NCBI RefSeq assembly: GCF_019947135.1
Contig: NZ_JAGSHT010000009.1
Coordinates: forward strand, 62,001 to 126,000
Origin: Occultella gossypii
GTDB lineage: Bacteria > Actinomycetota > Actinomycetes > Actinomycetales > Beutenbergiaceae
Length of the DNA: 64,000 bases
Direction: 5' to 3'
The position numbers and the translations under genes were made by a program. The notes beneath the pieces were generated by a model that saw only the letters and a program-made list of their open reading frames with translations, had not been told where the DNA came from and did no database searches. How positions within the stretch are numbered: position 1 is the stretch's first letter; every line of letters starts with the position of its first letter. Shown in pieces: positions 24,699 through 34,261 of the stretch.

Positions 24699-27338
24699 CT
24701 AGGGCAGCAGTGCGGTGCCCTCGAACTCGTGGCGCCCGGCACCCACGTGGACCGGCTCGGGGTGACCGGGTACCCAGACCTGTGCGCCGACGCCGTACGG
24801 CACGTCCACGCTCAACCGCACCGCGCCGCGATCGTCACGGCGCCACGACGTGCTGATCGGACCGTGCACGGAGTCGAACGCCGCGCTCGCGTGCGTGAGG
24901 GACCCGCCGATCACCGGGCGCACCACCACCTCGCGCCATCCGGGCGCCGCTGGCGCCAGACCACCGATGAACCGGTGCATCCAGTCCGCGACGGCCCCGT
25001 AGGCGTAGTGGTTGAAGGACGTCATGCTGCCCGGATTGACCGTTCCGTCCGGCAGCATCGAGTCCCACCGCTCCCAGATCGTCGTCGCTCCCATCCCGAC
25101 GGCGTAGAGCCACGAGGGCAGGTCGGTCTCGGTGAGCATGCGGTGCGCGAGGTCCGCGCGCCCGGCCCGGCAGAGTGCGTCTAGGATCACCGGAGTGCCC
25201 ACGAAACCGGTCGCGACGCGGTACCGGGCGCCGATGACAAGCTCGGCGAGGCGTTCGCCGGCCAGGTCGCGGGCGTCCTCGTCGGCGATCAGGTCCCAGC
25301 ACAGGGCGAGCGCATAGACGGTCTGACAGTCCGAGCGGACCCGGCCGTCGGGGTCCACGTACTCCGCGTCGAAGGCCGCGGCGATCGCGTCGGCGAGCGC
25401 GCCGTATCGGGTCGCGTCCTCGCCGTGGCCGACGGTGGCGGCCGCCAGCGCGAGCAGACGGGTCGTGCGGGCGTGGTAGGCAGTGGCGATGACGGCGGGA
25501 TCGGCCTGCGCGGCGTCGGGCCGGTCCGGCGGCGCGGTCGGGTCGAGCCAGTCGCCGAACTGCGGTCCGGTGGTCCACAAGTGCCCGGGTCCGGTCAGTG
25601 ATCGGACCTTCTCCACCCACGCCCGCATCGAGGCGTACTGGCGCACGAGGACGCCGTGGTCGGCATAGGTCGTGTACAGGGTGGACGGGACGATCACGGC
25701 CGCGTCGCTCCAGGCCGCGGCGGCCGGGTCCACGTCGCGCAGCACGTCCGGAATGATGTGCGGCACACCGCCGTCGGGCTTCTGCTCGGCGGCCAGATCC
25801 TCCAGCCAGCCGGCCAGGAACCCGGAGGTGTCGAACAGGAAGTTCGCCGTGGGGGCGAAGACCTGGATGTCACCGGTCCAGCCGAGGCGTTCGTCCCGTT
25901 GCGGGCAGTCGGTGGGTACGTCGAGGAAGTTGCCGCGCATGCCCCAGACGACGTTCTCGTGCAGCCGGTTCAGGTCTGGGTCCGACGTCTCCAGCCAGCC
26001 CGTGCGGCGCAGGTCCGAGCCGAGCACCAGCGCACTGACATCCTCGATGCGCAACGACTCGAGCCCGGTGATCTCGGCGTAGCGGAACCCGTTGAAGGTG
26101 AACGTCGGGCGCAGCACCTCCTCGGCCACGCCTGCCAGCACGTACCGGCAGGTGGCCTTCGCGCTGCGTAGGGGCCGCAGCGCCAGCTCGCCGTTCTCCA
26201 ACACCTCCGCGTGCCGGACGGTGACCTCGGTGCCGGCTGCAGCGCGCACGGTGAGTTCGACCCAGCCCACCAGGTTCTGCCCGAAGTCCACGATCGTGGC
26301 GCCGGCTGCCGAGGTGAGCAGGGAGAGCGCGGGTCTGCGCTCGATGACCCGCACGGCCGGTCCACGGCGCGCCACGAGCCGGGACATGTCCCCGGGGACC
26401 GCCTCCACGGGCTCCGAGGCGTACTCGTGCGGCCGCATGGAGCGGCGCAGATCGCGCCGTTCGCCGTCGTAGAGGTCGTCGAACAGGATCGGGCTGGGGC
26501 ATGCTCGCCACGTGGGATCGGTGCCGATGACGCGGCGGGTGCCGTCGGCGAACTCCAGCTCGAGCTGTGCCAGCAGGGCCAGCCGGTCGCCGTAGCTGGA
26601 CCGGTTCCCCGGCCAGACGAGCTGCCCTCGGTACCACCCATTGCCGAGAAGTGCGCCCACGGTGTTCGCCCCCGGCCGCAGCAGGCCGGTGACATCGTGG
26701 GCCTGGTAGCGCAGGCGTCGCTCGTACGCCGTCCAACCCGGGGTCAGAACATCCCGGCCGATGCGATCGTCGTTGAGGTAGGCCTCGTAGACACCGTGCG
26801 ACGTGAGGTAGAGCGTGGCGCGGACCGGCGCCGATTCGAGCGTGAAGTCGGTGAACACGTGCGGCGCGCCGTCATCGAGCCCGCCGAGCGTGACCGGGCT
26901 GACGAACTCGGCGCTCCAGTCGGTTTCCTCGAGCAGACCAACGACGAGGGACACCGGCTCGCTCCACGGCGTCCAAGCACTGCCTTCCTCATCTGGGTCC
27001 CCGGACCCGAGGCGCACCCGGAGGCACAGTCGCTCGCGGGAGGGAAGCGGCTCGAACGGCCAGGGCACCAACACTCCGTCGGTGCCTCGCACCACACGGC
27101 TGGGCCCGTCGAGGACCTGTACCTCGTAGGAGTCGTAGGCCCACCCGGCCACGGCGTCGGCGACCGTCCAGCTCAGGCGGGGTGCCCCGGTGTCGAGGAC
27201 CACTCCTTCCTCGCCCTGTTCGGCGCGCAGCCCCACCACGCGCGCCGGAGACGGTGTCTCGGTCCCGGCTGGGCGCGCGGGAGCCTCGGGTGCGGTCGGT
27301 CGGCGGCGCGGCGGCGAGTCGTTGGCCGTCGTCGTCAC
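24699..27338 (-). CDS. Alpha-L-rhamnosidase, GH78
   Basis: An 879-residue enzyme with the complete GH78 architecture: an N-terminal Ig-like domain ([20 protein letters not shown]), a rhamnosidase N domain ([20 protein letters not shown]), a concanavalin-like domain, the six-hairpin catalytic domain and a C-terminal beta domain. The active-site segment [14 protein letters not shown] begins at D477. No signal peptide is present, so imported rhamnosides are cleaved in the cytoplasm. The GTG at 27338 overlaps the stop of the permease gene, making this the last sugar gene of the operon. rph starts 10 bp beyond its stop. Confidence 0.94.
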   Translation of the reverse strand: MTTTANDSPPRRRPTAPEAPARPAGTETPSPARVVGLRAEQGEEGVVLDTGAPRLSWTVADAVAGWAYDSYEVQVLDGPSRVVRGTDGVLVPWPFEPLPSRERLCLRVRLGSGDPDEEGSAWTPWSEPVSLVVGLLEETDWSAEFVSPVTLGGLDDGAPHVFTDFTLESAPVRATLYLTSHGVYEAYLNDDRIGRDVLTPGWTAYERRLRYQAHDVTGLLRPGANTVGALLGNGWYRGQLVWPGNRSSYGDRLALLAQLELEFADGTRRVIGTDPTWRACPSPILFDDLYDGERRDLRRSMRPHEYASEPVEAVPGDMSRLVARRGPAVRVIERRPALSLLTSAAGATIVDFGQNLVGWVELTVRAAAGTEVTVRHAEVLENGELALRPLRSAKATCRYVLAGVAEEVLRPTFTFNGFRYAEITGLESLRIEDVSALVLGSDLRRTGWLETSDPDLNRLHENVVWGMRGNFLDVPTDCPQRDERLGWTGDIQVFAPTANFLFDTSGFLAGWLEDLAAEQKPDGGVPHIIPDVLRDVDPAAAAWSDAAVIVPSTLYTTYADHGVLVRQYASMRAWVEKVRSLTGPGHLWTTGPQFGDWLDPTAPPDRPDAAQADPAVIATAYHARTTRLLALAAATVGHGEDATRYGALADAIAAAFDAEYVDPDGRVRSDCQTVYALALCWDLIADEDARDLAGERLAELVIGARYRVATGFVGTPVILDALCRAGRADLAHRMLTETDLPSWLYAVGMGATTIWERWDSMLPDGTVNPGSMTSFNHYAYGAVADWMHRFIGGLAPAAPGWREVVVRPVIGGSLTHASAAFDSVHGPISTSWRRDDRGAVRLSVDVPYGVGAQVWVPGHPEPVHVGAGRHEFEGTALLP

Positions 27339-28159
27339 TCGAGCCCCGTCCCGACGACGCCCTTGATGTACCACTTCTGGAACACGATGAACACGGTCAG
27401 GACAGGGATCATGGCGATGACCGCACCGGCCAGTCCGACCGACGGCGAGATGATCGAGTTCTCACCACCCGCGAGTGGCGCCAGCGCAACATTGATGACC
27501 CGCTGCGCCGGGTTGGGCGCGACGATCTGGGGCCAGATGTACATGTTCCAGGCGCTGAGGAAGCTGATCGACACGAAGGTTGCCAGTGCCGGCCGCGCCA
27601 GGGGTAGCGCGATCGAGACGAACACGCGCCACCATCCGGCGCCGTCGATGCGGGCAGCCTCGATGAGACCGGGTGGGAGGGTCACGAAGAACTGCCGGAA
27701 CAGCAGGATCGCGAACGCACTCTGCGCCGCCATCGGGATGATCAGTCCCGCGAAGCTGTTCAGCCAGCCGAGCTGGAACGTGACCACGAAGAGCGGGATG
27801 AGGGTGAGGTTGCCAGGCACGAACATAGGCACGATCAGCGTTGCCATGATCCCCGTGGACCATTTGAACGGGATCTTCGCGAGGGCGAAGGCGGCCGGCA
27901 GCGAGACGACCAGCTGCAACCCCACGACGCCGAGGCTGAAGATGAACGAGTTCGCGATCACCCGTGGGGTGAGGTAGGACCATGCATCGGCGAAGTTCTG
28001 CCAGATCGGCGTCTCGGGCAGCAGTGGTGGCGGGTAGGCGACGATCTCCTGCGCGGACTTCAGCGAGCCCGAGATCATGAACAGCAGCGGTATGGCCAGG
28101 ATGAACCCACACACCACGATGAGGGTGTACCGGAACGGAATATAGAGGGACTTGGACAT
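27335..28159 (-). CDS. CUT1 sugar ABC transporter permease (MalG-type), rhamnoside locus
   Basis: A 274-residue permease with six helices. It opens SKSLYIPFRYTLIVVCGFIL, carries EAARIDGAGWWRVFVSIALP as the ATPase-contacting EAA loop, and ends [14 protein letters not shown], the standard MalG ending. The start ATG overlaps the stop of the MalF-type gene (TGATG). With the partner permease and the binding protein it forms the importer that feeds the co-transcribed GH78 enzyme. Confidence 0.93.
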   Translation of the reverse strand: MSKSLYIPFRYTLIVVCGFILAIPLLFMISGSLKSAQEIVAYPPPLLPETPIWQNFADAWSYLTPRVIANSFIFSLGVVGLQLVVSLPAAFALAKIPFKWSTGIMATLIVPMFVPGNLTLIPLFVVTFQLGWLNSFAGLIIPMAAQSAFAILLFRQFFVTLPPGLIEAARIDGAGWWRVFVSIALPLARPALATFVSISFLSAWNMYIWPQIVAPNPAQRVINVALAPLAGGENSIISPSVGLAGAVIAMIPVLTVFIVFQKWYIKGVVGTGLE

Positions 28160-29136
28160 CAGCCACGTTCCTTCCGGAGCTGGACGAGCACACGCACTCC
28201 CAGCACGATCAGGAGGATGAGCACGAGCTGGAACAAGGACAGCGCGCTCGCGTAGCCGATGTCCCGCTGCGAGAACGCCATCTTGTACGAGTACAGGGCG
28301 AGCGACTGCGTTGTCCCCAGCGGGCCGCCATTGGTCATGATGAGGGCGATCTCGAACGAGCCGCTGATGAAGCTGACTGCCTGCAGTACCGCGATGAGCA
28401 CGGTCGTGCTGCGCACGTTCGGCCACGTCATCGACCAGAGCATGCGCCACTTGCCGGCGCCGTCCAGTGCCGCGGCGGAGTAGATGTCCTCGGGCACCCG
28501 CTGCAGTCCGGCCAGGTACAGGATGATGACCAGGGGCAGCGCGCTCCAGATCATCATGATGACCAGTGCTGGTCTGGCCCACACGGGGTCGGACAGCCAG
28601 TTCGGGCCGGTGATCCCGAGCCAGCCGAGCACCTGATTGATGAGCCCGCCGCGGTAGCGGTAGAGGTTCACCCAGATCACGGCGGCGACGGCAGCCGAGG
28701 CGACCATCGGAGAGAAGTAGAGCACGCGGAACACGCCGACCCCGGGCAGGTTGCTGTTCACCACGACGGCCAGGACGAACCCGATGGCGATCGTCGGGAT
28801 CACGCCCAGCAGCACGAATGCCGCCGTGACGCCGAGCGACTGCCACATCACCGGATCGGTGAAGAGTCGCTGGATGTGCTCCAGCCCGACGAACTCGGGG
28901 GTGCCGAACAGGTCCCAGTCGAAGAACGCGAGGACGAGACCGCCGAGTGCCGGCAGGATCACGAAGACCGCGAATCCGAGCAGAGCCGGCGTCATGAAGA
29001 ACCCGGCCGTCAGCGCGTCGACGCGGCGCGCACGGCGACGCCCCGGCGTTCTGGCCGGATCCGGTCGGCCCTTGGCAGGCCGGACGGCGAGGGGCTCAGC
29101 ATCCGCCTGGGCGCCCAGCGGTGGCGAGGTTGACAC
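28159..29136 (-). CDS. CUT1 sugar ABC transporter permease (MalF-type), rhamnoside locus
   Basis: A 325-residue permease. A proline/arginine-rich cytoplasmic head precedes six membrane segments starting LTAGFFMTPALLGFAVFVIL. The EAA-like loop is SAAALDGAGKWRMLWSMTWP, with Ser in place of the usual Glu. The GTG at 29136 was chosen because it follows a GGAGG site by 6 bp; the frame extends to 29187 without one. It lies 94 bp behind the binding-protein gene. Confidence 0.92.
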   Translation of the reverse strand: MSTSPPLGAQADAEPLAVRPAKGRPDPARTPGRRRARRVDALTAGFFMTPALLGFAVFVILPALGGLVLAFFDWDLFGTPEFVGLEHIQRLFTDPVMWQSLGVTAAFVLLGVIPTIAIGFVLAVVVNSNLPGVGVFRVLYFSPMVASAAVAAVIWVNLYRYRGGLINQVLGWLGITGPNWLSDPVWARPALVIMMIWSALPLVIILYLAGLQRVPEDIYSAAALDGAGKWRMLWSMTWPNVRSTTVLIAVLQAVSFISGSFEIALIMTNGGPLGTTQSLALYSYKMAFSQRDIGYASALSLFQLVLILLIVLGVRVLVQLRKERG

Positions 29137-29230
29137 GGTGCTACCTCCGAATGGTTGGCCAGGTGCGGGCAGCGATTCGCCACGCACCTGGCCGCTCGAC
29201 GGGACGATCGACGGATTCGGCAGGGTCGAA

Positions 29231-30571
29231 CTACTCCCCGGTCTCCTCGGCCAGCGCCGCGTTCACGATTGCCTCGGCCTCCTGGAACGCCTCCGCCACG
29301 TCACGGCCCTCGAGGATCACCTGCTGAGTGGCGGTGGTGGTGGCCTCCGTCAGCACGGCGCTGGTCGCACCGGGCATCTGGGTGAGCAGGACGGCGGTGC
29401 GTGCGGACTCGCCGAAGATGGCGATGTTGGCAGGCGGCGGGCTGACGTCCCGCCAGATCCCGTTGTCGATGCCGTCCTCGGTCGGCGGGATCGCGCCGCC
29501 GACCTCCTGCGCCACGAGCATGCCTGCGTCCGTGTCGTAGAACCAGGCGAGGAACGCCCACGCGGCGTCCTGGTTGGTGGAGGTCTGCGCGATGGAGAGA
29601 CCGTAGGAGCCACCCCCGGCGGTGGAGTTACCGTCGATCGTGGGCAGCACCTGGACGTCCCAGTCGACGTCGACGAGCGTTGCCTGCACCTGCGGCACGC
29701 CACCCCGGGACGCGATGGCCATGGCCACGTTGCCCGCGTTGAAGTTGACCGTCGGATCCGGGGTCGCCGTGTACGGCCCGGATGCGGAGTCGAATGCGGA
29801 CAGCATGAGCTCCCACGCCTCGATCGCCTCGGGCTGACCGATTCCGGAGGTCTGCGTGTCGGGGTCGTAGACGAATCCACCGAACGCCTGGATCACGGGA
29901 CCGAACACGATCTGATCGGCGCCTGAGCCCAGGGGCGCCGCCAGCCCGATCACGTCGCCACCGGAGGCCGTCGTGATCTGCTCCCCCACCCGGAGCATGT
30001 CGTCCCAGGTCCAGTCCGCCTCCGGGTACTCGGTGATGCCGTACTGGTCGAACAGTGTCTTGTTGTAGAAGAGCCCGACCGAGTCCGCGCTGACCGGGAG
30101 CCCGGTGACCTGCTCGGGGTTGTCCAGCGGCCGGTACTGGCCGACGAACTGGGGCAGGAAGTCATCGAGGCGGAGATCGCCAAGCTTGCCCTCCTCGATG
30201 CCGGGCGCCAGGTCGAGCGTCACGTTGTTCGTCGCCAGGGTGTCGGCGAGGAAGTCCACGTTGAAGAACACGTCCGGCAGTTCACCGCTGATGCGGCCGG
30301 TGGCGAGTTGCTGGGAGTACTCGGCCGCGTCATCGGTGCTGCTGCGCACTTCGACGGTACGGTCCGGGAACGCGTCCATGTAGGCATCGGCGTACTGCTC
30401 GAACTGGGGCGCGAGGCCGGTGATCGTGGTCAGCACGATCGTGCTGCCCTCAACCTCTCCCGCGGCGCCCTCGTCGGTGCCAGGATCGTTGCCGCCGCAC
30501 GCGGAGACGGTGAGTGCCGTGGCGGTCAGCAAGACTGCGGCGGCACGGATGCGGGTTGTGCGTGACGTCAT
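29231..30571 (-). CDS. CUT1 substrate-binding lipoprotein, rhamnoside locus
   Basis: A 446-residue family-1 solute-binding protein. The signal peptide with lipobox (ALTVSAC) predicts a lipid-anchored surface protein. Mature features include STIVLTTITGLAPQFEQYAD, GLPVSADSVGLFYNKTLFDQ and the domain-hinge region with WTWDDMLRVGEQI. The ATG at 30571 is favoured over one at 30580 because the AAGGA site abuts the latter. It is the first gene of an operon with the two permeases and a GH78 rhamnosidase, so rhamnose-containing glycosides are the inferred ligand. Confidence 0.92.
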   Translation of the reverse strand: MTSRTTRIRAAAVLLTATALTVSACGGNDPGTDEGAAGEVEGSTIVLTTITGLAPQFEQYADAYMDAFPDRTVEVRSSTDDAAEYSQQLATGRISGELPDVFFNVDFLADTLATNNVTLDLAPGIEEGKLGDLRLDDFLPQFVGQYRPLDNPEQVTGLPVSADSVGLFYNKTLFDQYGITEYPEADWTWDDMLRVGEQITTASGGDVIGLAAPLGSGADQIVFGPVIQAFGGFVYDPDTQTSGIGQPEAIEAWELMLSAFDSASGPYTATPDPTVNFNAGNVAMAIASRGGVPQVQATLVDVDWDVQVLPTIDGNSTAGGGSYGLSIAQTSTNQDAAWAFLAWFYDTDAGMLVAQEVGGAIPPTEDGIDNGIWRDVSPPPANIAIFGESARTAVLLTQMPGATSAVLTEATTTATQQVILEGRDVAEAFQEAEAIVNAALAEETGE

Positions 30572-30665
30572 TGTCCGCATTCCTTCCTTGGGTTGGGGTG
30601 GGCCGGCCCGCGGGCGGTTGCCACGTGCCGGAGGAAGCCGCAGCCACCGAGTGGGCCACGTCTCT

Positions 30666-30712
30666 TGAAACCTTTCAGGTGCATCATGCGGGACGGAAGC
30701 GGGTGGTGTCAA
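30666..30712 (-). promoter_or_regulatory. Promoter and LacI-type operator of the rhamnoside transporter operon
   Basis: On the minus strand TTGACA (30712-30707) and CATGAT (30688-30683) are 18 bp apart and look like a sigma-70-type promoter. Six bases further, at 30677-30666, stands TGAAA-GG-TTTCA, an operator placed over the likely transcription start, as expected for repression. The gene starts 95 bp downstream. Confidence 0.65.
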
Positions 30713-30730
30713 GCGGTTCTGCGCTCATTC

Positions 30731-30742
30731 TGAGTCGTTTCA
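30731..30742. promoter_or_regulatory. Weaker LacI-type operator copy in the divergent region
   Basis: TGAGTCGTTTCA keeps the right half-site TTTCA and TGA of the left half. It lies midway between the two good operators in the 364-base gap 30572-30935, which otherwise contains no gene. It could be an auxiliary site for the same repressor. Confidence 0.35.
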
Positions 30743-30842
30743 ATATGGTACTCAGTGCTCGATGGCAGTCGGGGCGTCGATCGGTTCCTGGGTTGCCCTG
30801 CCCAAGATCGGCCCAGGCGCACCCCCGGCCGCGAGGGCCGAT

Positions 30843-30856
30843 CATGATACGTTTCA
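30843..30856 (+). promoter_or_regulatory. LacI-type operator ahead of the second GH78-like gene
   Basis: TGATA-CG-TTTCA at 30845-30856 differs by one base from the TGAAA-NN-TTTCA consensus. It overlaps CATGAT (30843-30848), the same hexamer used as the -10 box of the opposite promoter. It is 80 bp before the start codon at 30936, which also argues against the longer in-frame start at 30762. Confidence 0.55.
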
Positions 30857-30935
30857 GAGGAGTCGACAAGGCCGAATCGTCGCCCTCGGTCCCACATCCG
30901 TGCCGCAGCCCGGCGAGACCTCGGAGGTACGTGCG

Positions 30936-33900
30936 ATGCCGCACGATGGACGCGGCGGACCACTGCCCGCTCCCCGCAACCTGCGGGTCGATGCCCGCCA
31001 TCCGATCGGGACCGGACGGTTCCAGCCGGTAGCCACGTCGGCCCACCCGCGCATCTCCTGGGTGGTCTCCGATGCCGCAGCGCCCAGCATCCAGACGGCG
31101 TTCCAGATAGTCCTGCGCGAGGGCCGGCGGGCCGCATCGAAGGCGGGGCCGGCGCCATTGCGCTGGGACAGCGGCACGGTAGAGGGTGCCGATCCGTGGC
31201 TGCGCCTGCCCGTGCCGCTCGCGGCACACGAGCACCTGGAGGTCACGGTGCGCGTCCGGGACGACGCGGGGCGCTGGTCTCCGTGGGCGACCCCCGCCCC
31301 TCTGGAGACCGGGCCACTCGCACTCCGCGACTTCGGGACGGACTGGATCGAGCATCCCGCCCTGCACGTCCTGCGCCGCGAGTTCGAACTCTCGGCCGCC
31401 GTGCACACCGGTCGATTGCACTTGACGGCACAGGGCCTCATCCGCGCGAGCGTGAACGGGGAGCCCGTCAATGCGGACGCGAGCGACCCCTCCCGCAGCG
31501 ACATCACCCGCGCCCTCTATCGCAGCTACGACGTGGGCGACCTGCTCCGCCCCGGCCCGAACACGCTCGACCTCGTCCTGGCGAGCGGTGAGTGGGAGCG
31601 TACCGGGCTCGATCCGCGAGCCCTCGCCGTCATCTCGGTCACGTCCACCGACGGCACCCGCACGTTCCACGGCACCGGCCCCGGGATGCTCACCGCCCCG
31701 AGCGCGATCCGCGTCCAGGAGCCGTTCTATCTCGAGGCCCACGACCTGCGTGCCCAGCACGACTTCACCCCCGCCACCGAGCTCACCGTCCTCGCCGCCC
31801 ACGATCGGCCCACCCACCCCGACCAACCCCCCGCCGCGGTGCTCCCGGACCCGGGTCCACCGGTCCACGCGGTTCAGACCCTCCGGCCCACCGAGATCGT
31901 GGGGACCGCACCGAACACGGATGAGGCCCGTACCGTCGCCGGCTCGGCGCCAAGGGTGTGGGACGTCGGCGTCAACGTCGCCGGCCGCTCCCGGATCACG
32001 CTCGGCGCAGGGGTGCCCGCCGGCACCGTGATCCGAGTGGTGCACGGGGAACACCTCGACCCGCGCGGGCGGCTCGACACCACGAACCTCACGATGCCCT
32101 ACGACCACGGCCGGATCCGACAGGCTCTGGAGTTCACCGTCACCGGCGCGGCCGGCGAGGTACTCGAGGCCAGGTTCTGCTACCACGGGTTCCGCTATCT
32201 GGAGGTCTGGGGGCTGCCAGCGGGCACCGACGTCGGCGTGGAGGTCGCCGTCCTGCACAGCGACGTGGAGAGGATCAGCGAACTCGACGTGGACGACGAC
32301 GCGGTCGCCACGCTGGTCGAGCGCGCCCGCCGAACCCTCCTGAACAACCTGCACGGCATCCCCGAGGACTGCCCCACCCGCGAACAGGCCGGCTGGACCG
32401 GCGACACGGCCTCGGTCACGGAGTTCAGTTTCGCCGCGTTCGACCTGCAGGCGTTCTTCACGAAGTGGCTCGGCGACCTGCGCACGAGCCAACAGCCCGA
32501 TGGCTGGATCCCCGCGATCAGCCCCGACCTGCGCAGGCCTCGTATCGCGCCCGATCCGGTCTGGGGTGCGGCGCTCCAGCGCGTGCTCGAGGCGCACTGG
32601 CTCCACTACGGCGATCTCACCGTGGTACTCGAGACCCTGCCTGCGCTACGGGCGTGGGTCGACTTCCAGCTCACCTGTGCCAGCGCTGACGGCACGATCG
32701 GATCGGCTCCCATCAGCTACGGCCACGACTGGCTCGCGCTCGAGCAGACGCCGCCGGAACTGCATCACACGGCAGCCGCCCAGGACGCCCTCCGAGTACT
32801 CGCGGACCTCGAGGACCTCACCGGCGCCGCCGACGAGGCGAATCGTCGCCGCACCCAGGCAGAAGCGCTGCGAGTGGCCGCCCGTGCCGCCTTCGTCGAC
32901 GACCGCGGGGCCGCACCGCTGGTCGAGTCGGCGGGCCGGCGCGCCTGGCCCGGACCCGCCGTCGGCAACGGTTCCCAGGGTTCCCTCGCCCTCGCGATCG
33001 AGGCCGGCTGGCTCACCGAAGCCGAGACGCTTCTCGCCGTGGAGGCCCTCGAGCGTGCGGTTCGCGCCCGCGGCAACCGCGTCACCAGCGGGTTCGCAAC
33101 CACGAGGACCGTTGTTCGTGCCCTCGCCCACAGCGGTCGATCGCAGGCGGTGTTCGATGCCCTGCACCAGGGCGCCGAACCCGGGATCGGCGCGATGCTC
33201 GCGCACGGTCCTGGCACGTTCTGGGAATGCTGGTGGATCGATCCGGGGAACACCGGTACCGGCTCGCTCGATCACGTGGGCCTCGGGGGGCCGTTCGCGG
33301 GCTGGGCGTGGCAGCACCTGGCCGGACTTCGCCCGCTCGCCGGTGGTTACTCCCGCTTCGCGGTGGAGCCGGCGTTCGTCGACGGCGTCACGTCGGTGCG
33401 GGTGCGGACCGAGACGGTGCGGGGCACGGTTGGTGTGGACTACGAGCGCCGCCGGGGCCGGGTCACGCTCGAGGTGCGGGTGCCGGTGGGAGCGACCGCG
33501 GTGGTGCGCCTGCCCGGCAACGTCGATCGCGAGTTCGGCACTGGTGTCCACTCGATCCGGGCCGACGTCCCGCCGGCCGGGCCGGCCGTGGCCCCGCCCG
33601 ACGAACCTGCCTGGCGCCCGCCGGCCCGCGCGCCTCGGGCGGTCGACGTCGACGGCGGCCGGCAGGACCTGCTGTCGCGACTCATCCGCGAGGACCGGTT
33701 CACCGCTGCCCCCGCCGCCACCACCACCGTCGAGCCGGTCCCCGACGGCCTGCACTGCATGCCGGTGCCGCACGCCCAGCCGCCGGGGCCGGCGATCCGG
33801 GTGCTGAGCCACGATGCCGGGGCTGTCCGCGCACCGACGGTGCGGCTGGGCTTCGACGATCCGCTCGACCTGTCCGAGGCCCGGTTCGTGTACGCCCTGC

Positions 33901-34199
33901 TCGACACCTGTGCGTCCGGATCCACCCGTCCCGCACGCAGCCTGCTACGGCTGTTCGCCGCCGACGGCAGCATCCACGAGACGACCTCGCGCATGTGGCC
34001 CGCGGGCTGGAACCGCGTGAGCCTCGACGTCGGCGGCTGGCCTGGCAGAGCCGCCGTGGTTGCGGTCGAGACCGGCCTGACCTTCAGCGATGACGATGAC
34101 GCTGACGATGACGATGACGACGGCGACGGCGACGGTCTCCCGGCGATGTTCCACCTCGGCGAGCTCGGCTCCTCCCTCCTGCGCCGCACGGCACCCTGA
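30936..34199 (+). CDS. Large GH78-like alpha-L-rhamnosidase with Asp-rich C-terminal tail
   Basis: A 1,087-residue protein without signal peptide. Beta domains with ISWVVSDAAAPSIQTAFQIV and RLHLTAQGLIRASVNGEPVN precede a six-hairpin domain whose active-site segment EDCPTREQAGWTGD has its Asp at 478, almost the same place as in the first GH78 enzyme. After the usual C-terminal beta domain (ending near residue 870) there are about 200 extra residues. These include a region like a carbohydrate-binding jelly roll (VRLGFDDPLDLSEARFVYAL) and an acidic tract SDDDDADDDDDDGDGDG near 1,050. The ATG at 30936 follows GGAGG by 8 bp. It is controlled by the shared operator. Confidence 0.86.
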   Translation: MPHDGRGGPLPAPRNLRVDARHPIGTGRFQPVATSAHPRISWVVSDAAAPSIQTAFQIVLREGRRAASKAGPAPLRWDSGTVEGADPWLRLPVPLAAHEHLEVTVRVRDDAGRWSPWATPAPLETGPLALRDFGTDWIEHPALHVLRREFELSAAVHTGRLHLTAQGLIRASVNGEPVNADASDPSRSDITRALYRSYDVGDLLRPGPNTLDLVLASGEWERTGLDPRALAVISVTSTDGTRTFHGTGPGMLTAPSAIRVQEPFYLEAHDLRAQHDFTPATELTVLAAHDRPTHPDQPPAAVLPDPGPPVHAVQTLRPTEIVGTAPNTDEARTVAGSAPRVWDVGVNVAGRSRITLGAGVPAGTVIRVVHGEHLDPRGRLDTTNLTMPYDHGRIRQALEFTVTGAAGEVLEARFCYHGFRYLEVWGLPAGTDVGVEVAVLHSDVERISELDVDDDAVATLVERARRTLLNNLHGIPEDCPTREQAGWTGDTASVTEFSFAAFDLQAFFTKWLGDLRTSQQPDGWIPAISPDLRRPRIAPDPVWGAALQRVLEAHWLHYGDLTVVLETLPALRAWVDFQLTCASADGTIGSAPISYGHDWLALEQTPPELHHTAAAQDALRVLADLEDLTGAADEANRRRTQAEALRVAARAAFVDDRGAAPLVESAGRRAWPGPAVGNGSQGSLALAIEAGWLTEAETLLAVEALERAVRARGNRVTSGFATTRTVVRALAHSGRSQAVFDALHQGAEPGIGAMLAHGPGTFWECWWIDPGNTGTGSLDHVGLGGPFAGWAWQHLAGLRPLAGGYSRFAVEPAFVDGVTSVRVRTETVRGTVGVDYERRRGRVTLEVRVPVGATAVVRLPGNVDREFGTGVHSIRADVPPAGPAVAPPDEPAWRPPARAPRAVDVDGGRQDLLSRLIREDRFTAAPAATTTVEPVPDGLHCMPVPHAQPPGPAIRVLSHDAGAVRAPTVRLGFDDPLDLSEARFVYALLDTCASGSTRPARSLLRLFAADGSIHETTSRMWPAGWNRVSLDVGGWPGRAAVVAVETGLTFSDDDDADDDDDDGDGDGLPAMFHLGELGSSLLRRTAP
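34089..34136 (+). repeat. GAY-codon simple repeat encoding an Asp/Gly tract
   Basis: Sixteen codons, mostly GAT/GAC alternating and then GGC-GAC, form a short imperfect repeat inside the rhamnosidase-like gene. It encodes ten consecutive acidic residues broken once by Ala, then Gly-Asp repeats. Such tracts can change length by slippage. Confidence 0.7.
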
Positions 34200-34249
34200 C
34201 CGCCGGCACCATCTGCCCGGTGCGGGCCGACCGCAGTCGGCATCCGATC

Positions 34250-34261
34250 TGAAAGCTTTCA
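34250..34261. promoter_or_regulatory. Perfect LacI-type palindrome at the lacI stop codon
   Basis: TGAAAGCTTTCA is a perfect 12-bp palindrome and the best match in the locus. It lies between the converging ends of the GH78-like gene and the repressor gene, and its first three bases on the minus strand are the repressor's stop codon. No promoter is expected here. It could be an auxiliary site for DNA looping. Confidence 0.6.

Noticed and set aside
30762-30935. Longer N-terminus for the large GH78-like protein
   Set aside because: The in-frame ATG at 30762 would place the operator at 30845 inside the coding region and has no ribosome site; the ATG at 30936 has GGAGG at good spacing.
34250-34261. 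Rho-independent terminator between converging genes
   Set aside because: The symmetric arms touch with no loop and are A/T-rich; it matches the operators elsewhere in the locus far better than a terminator hairpin.
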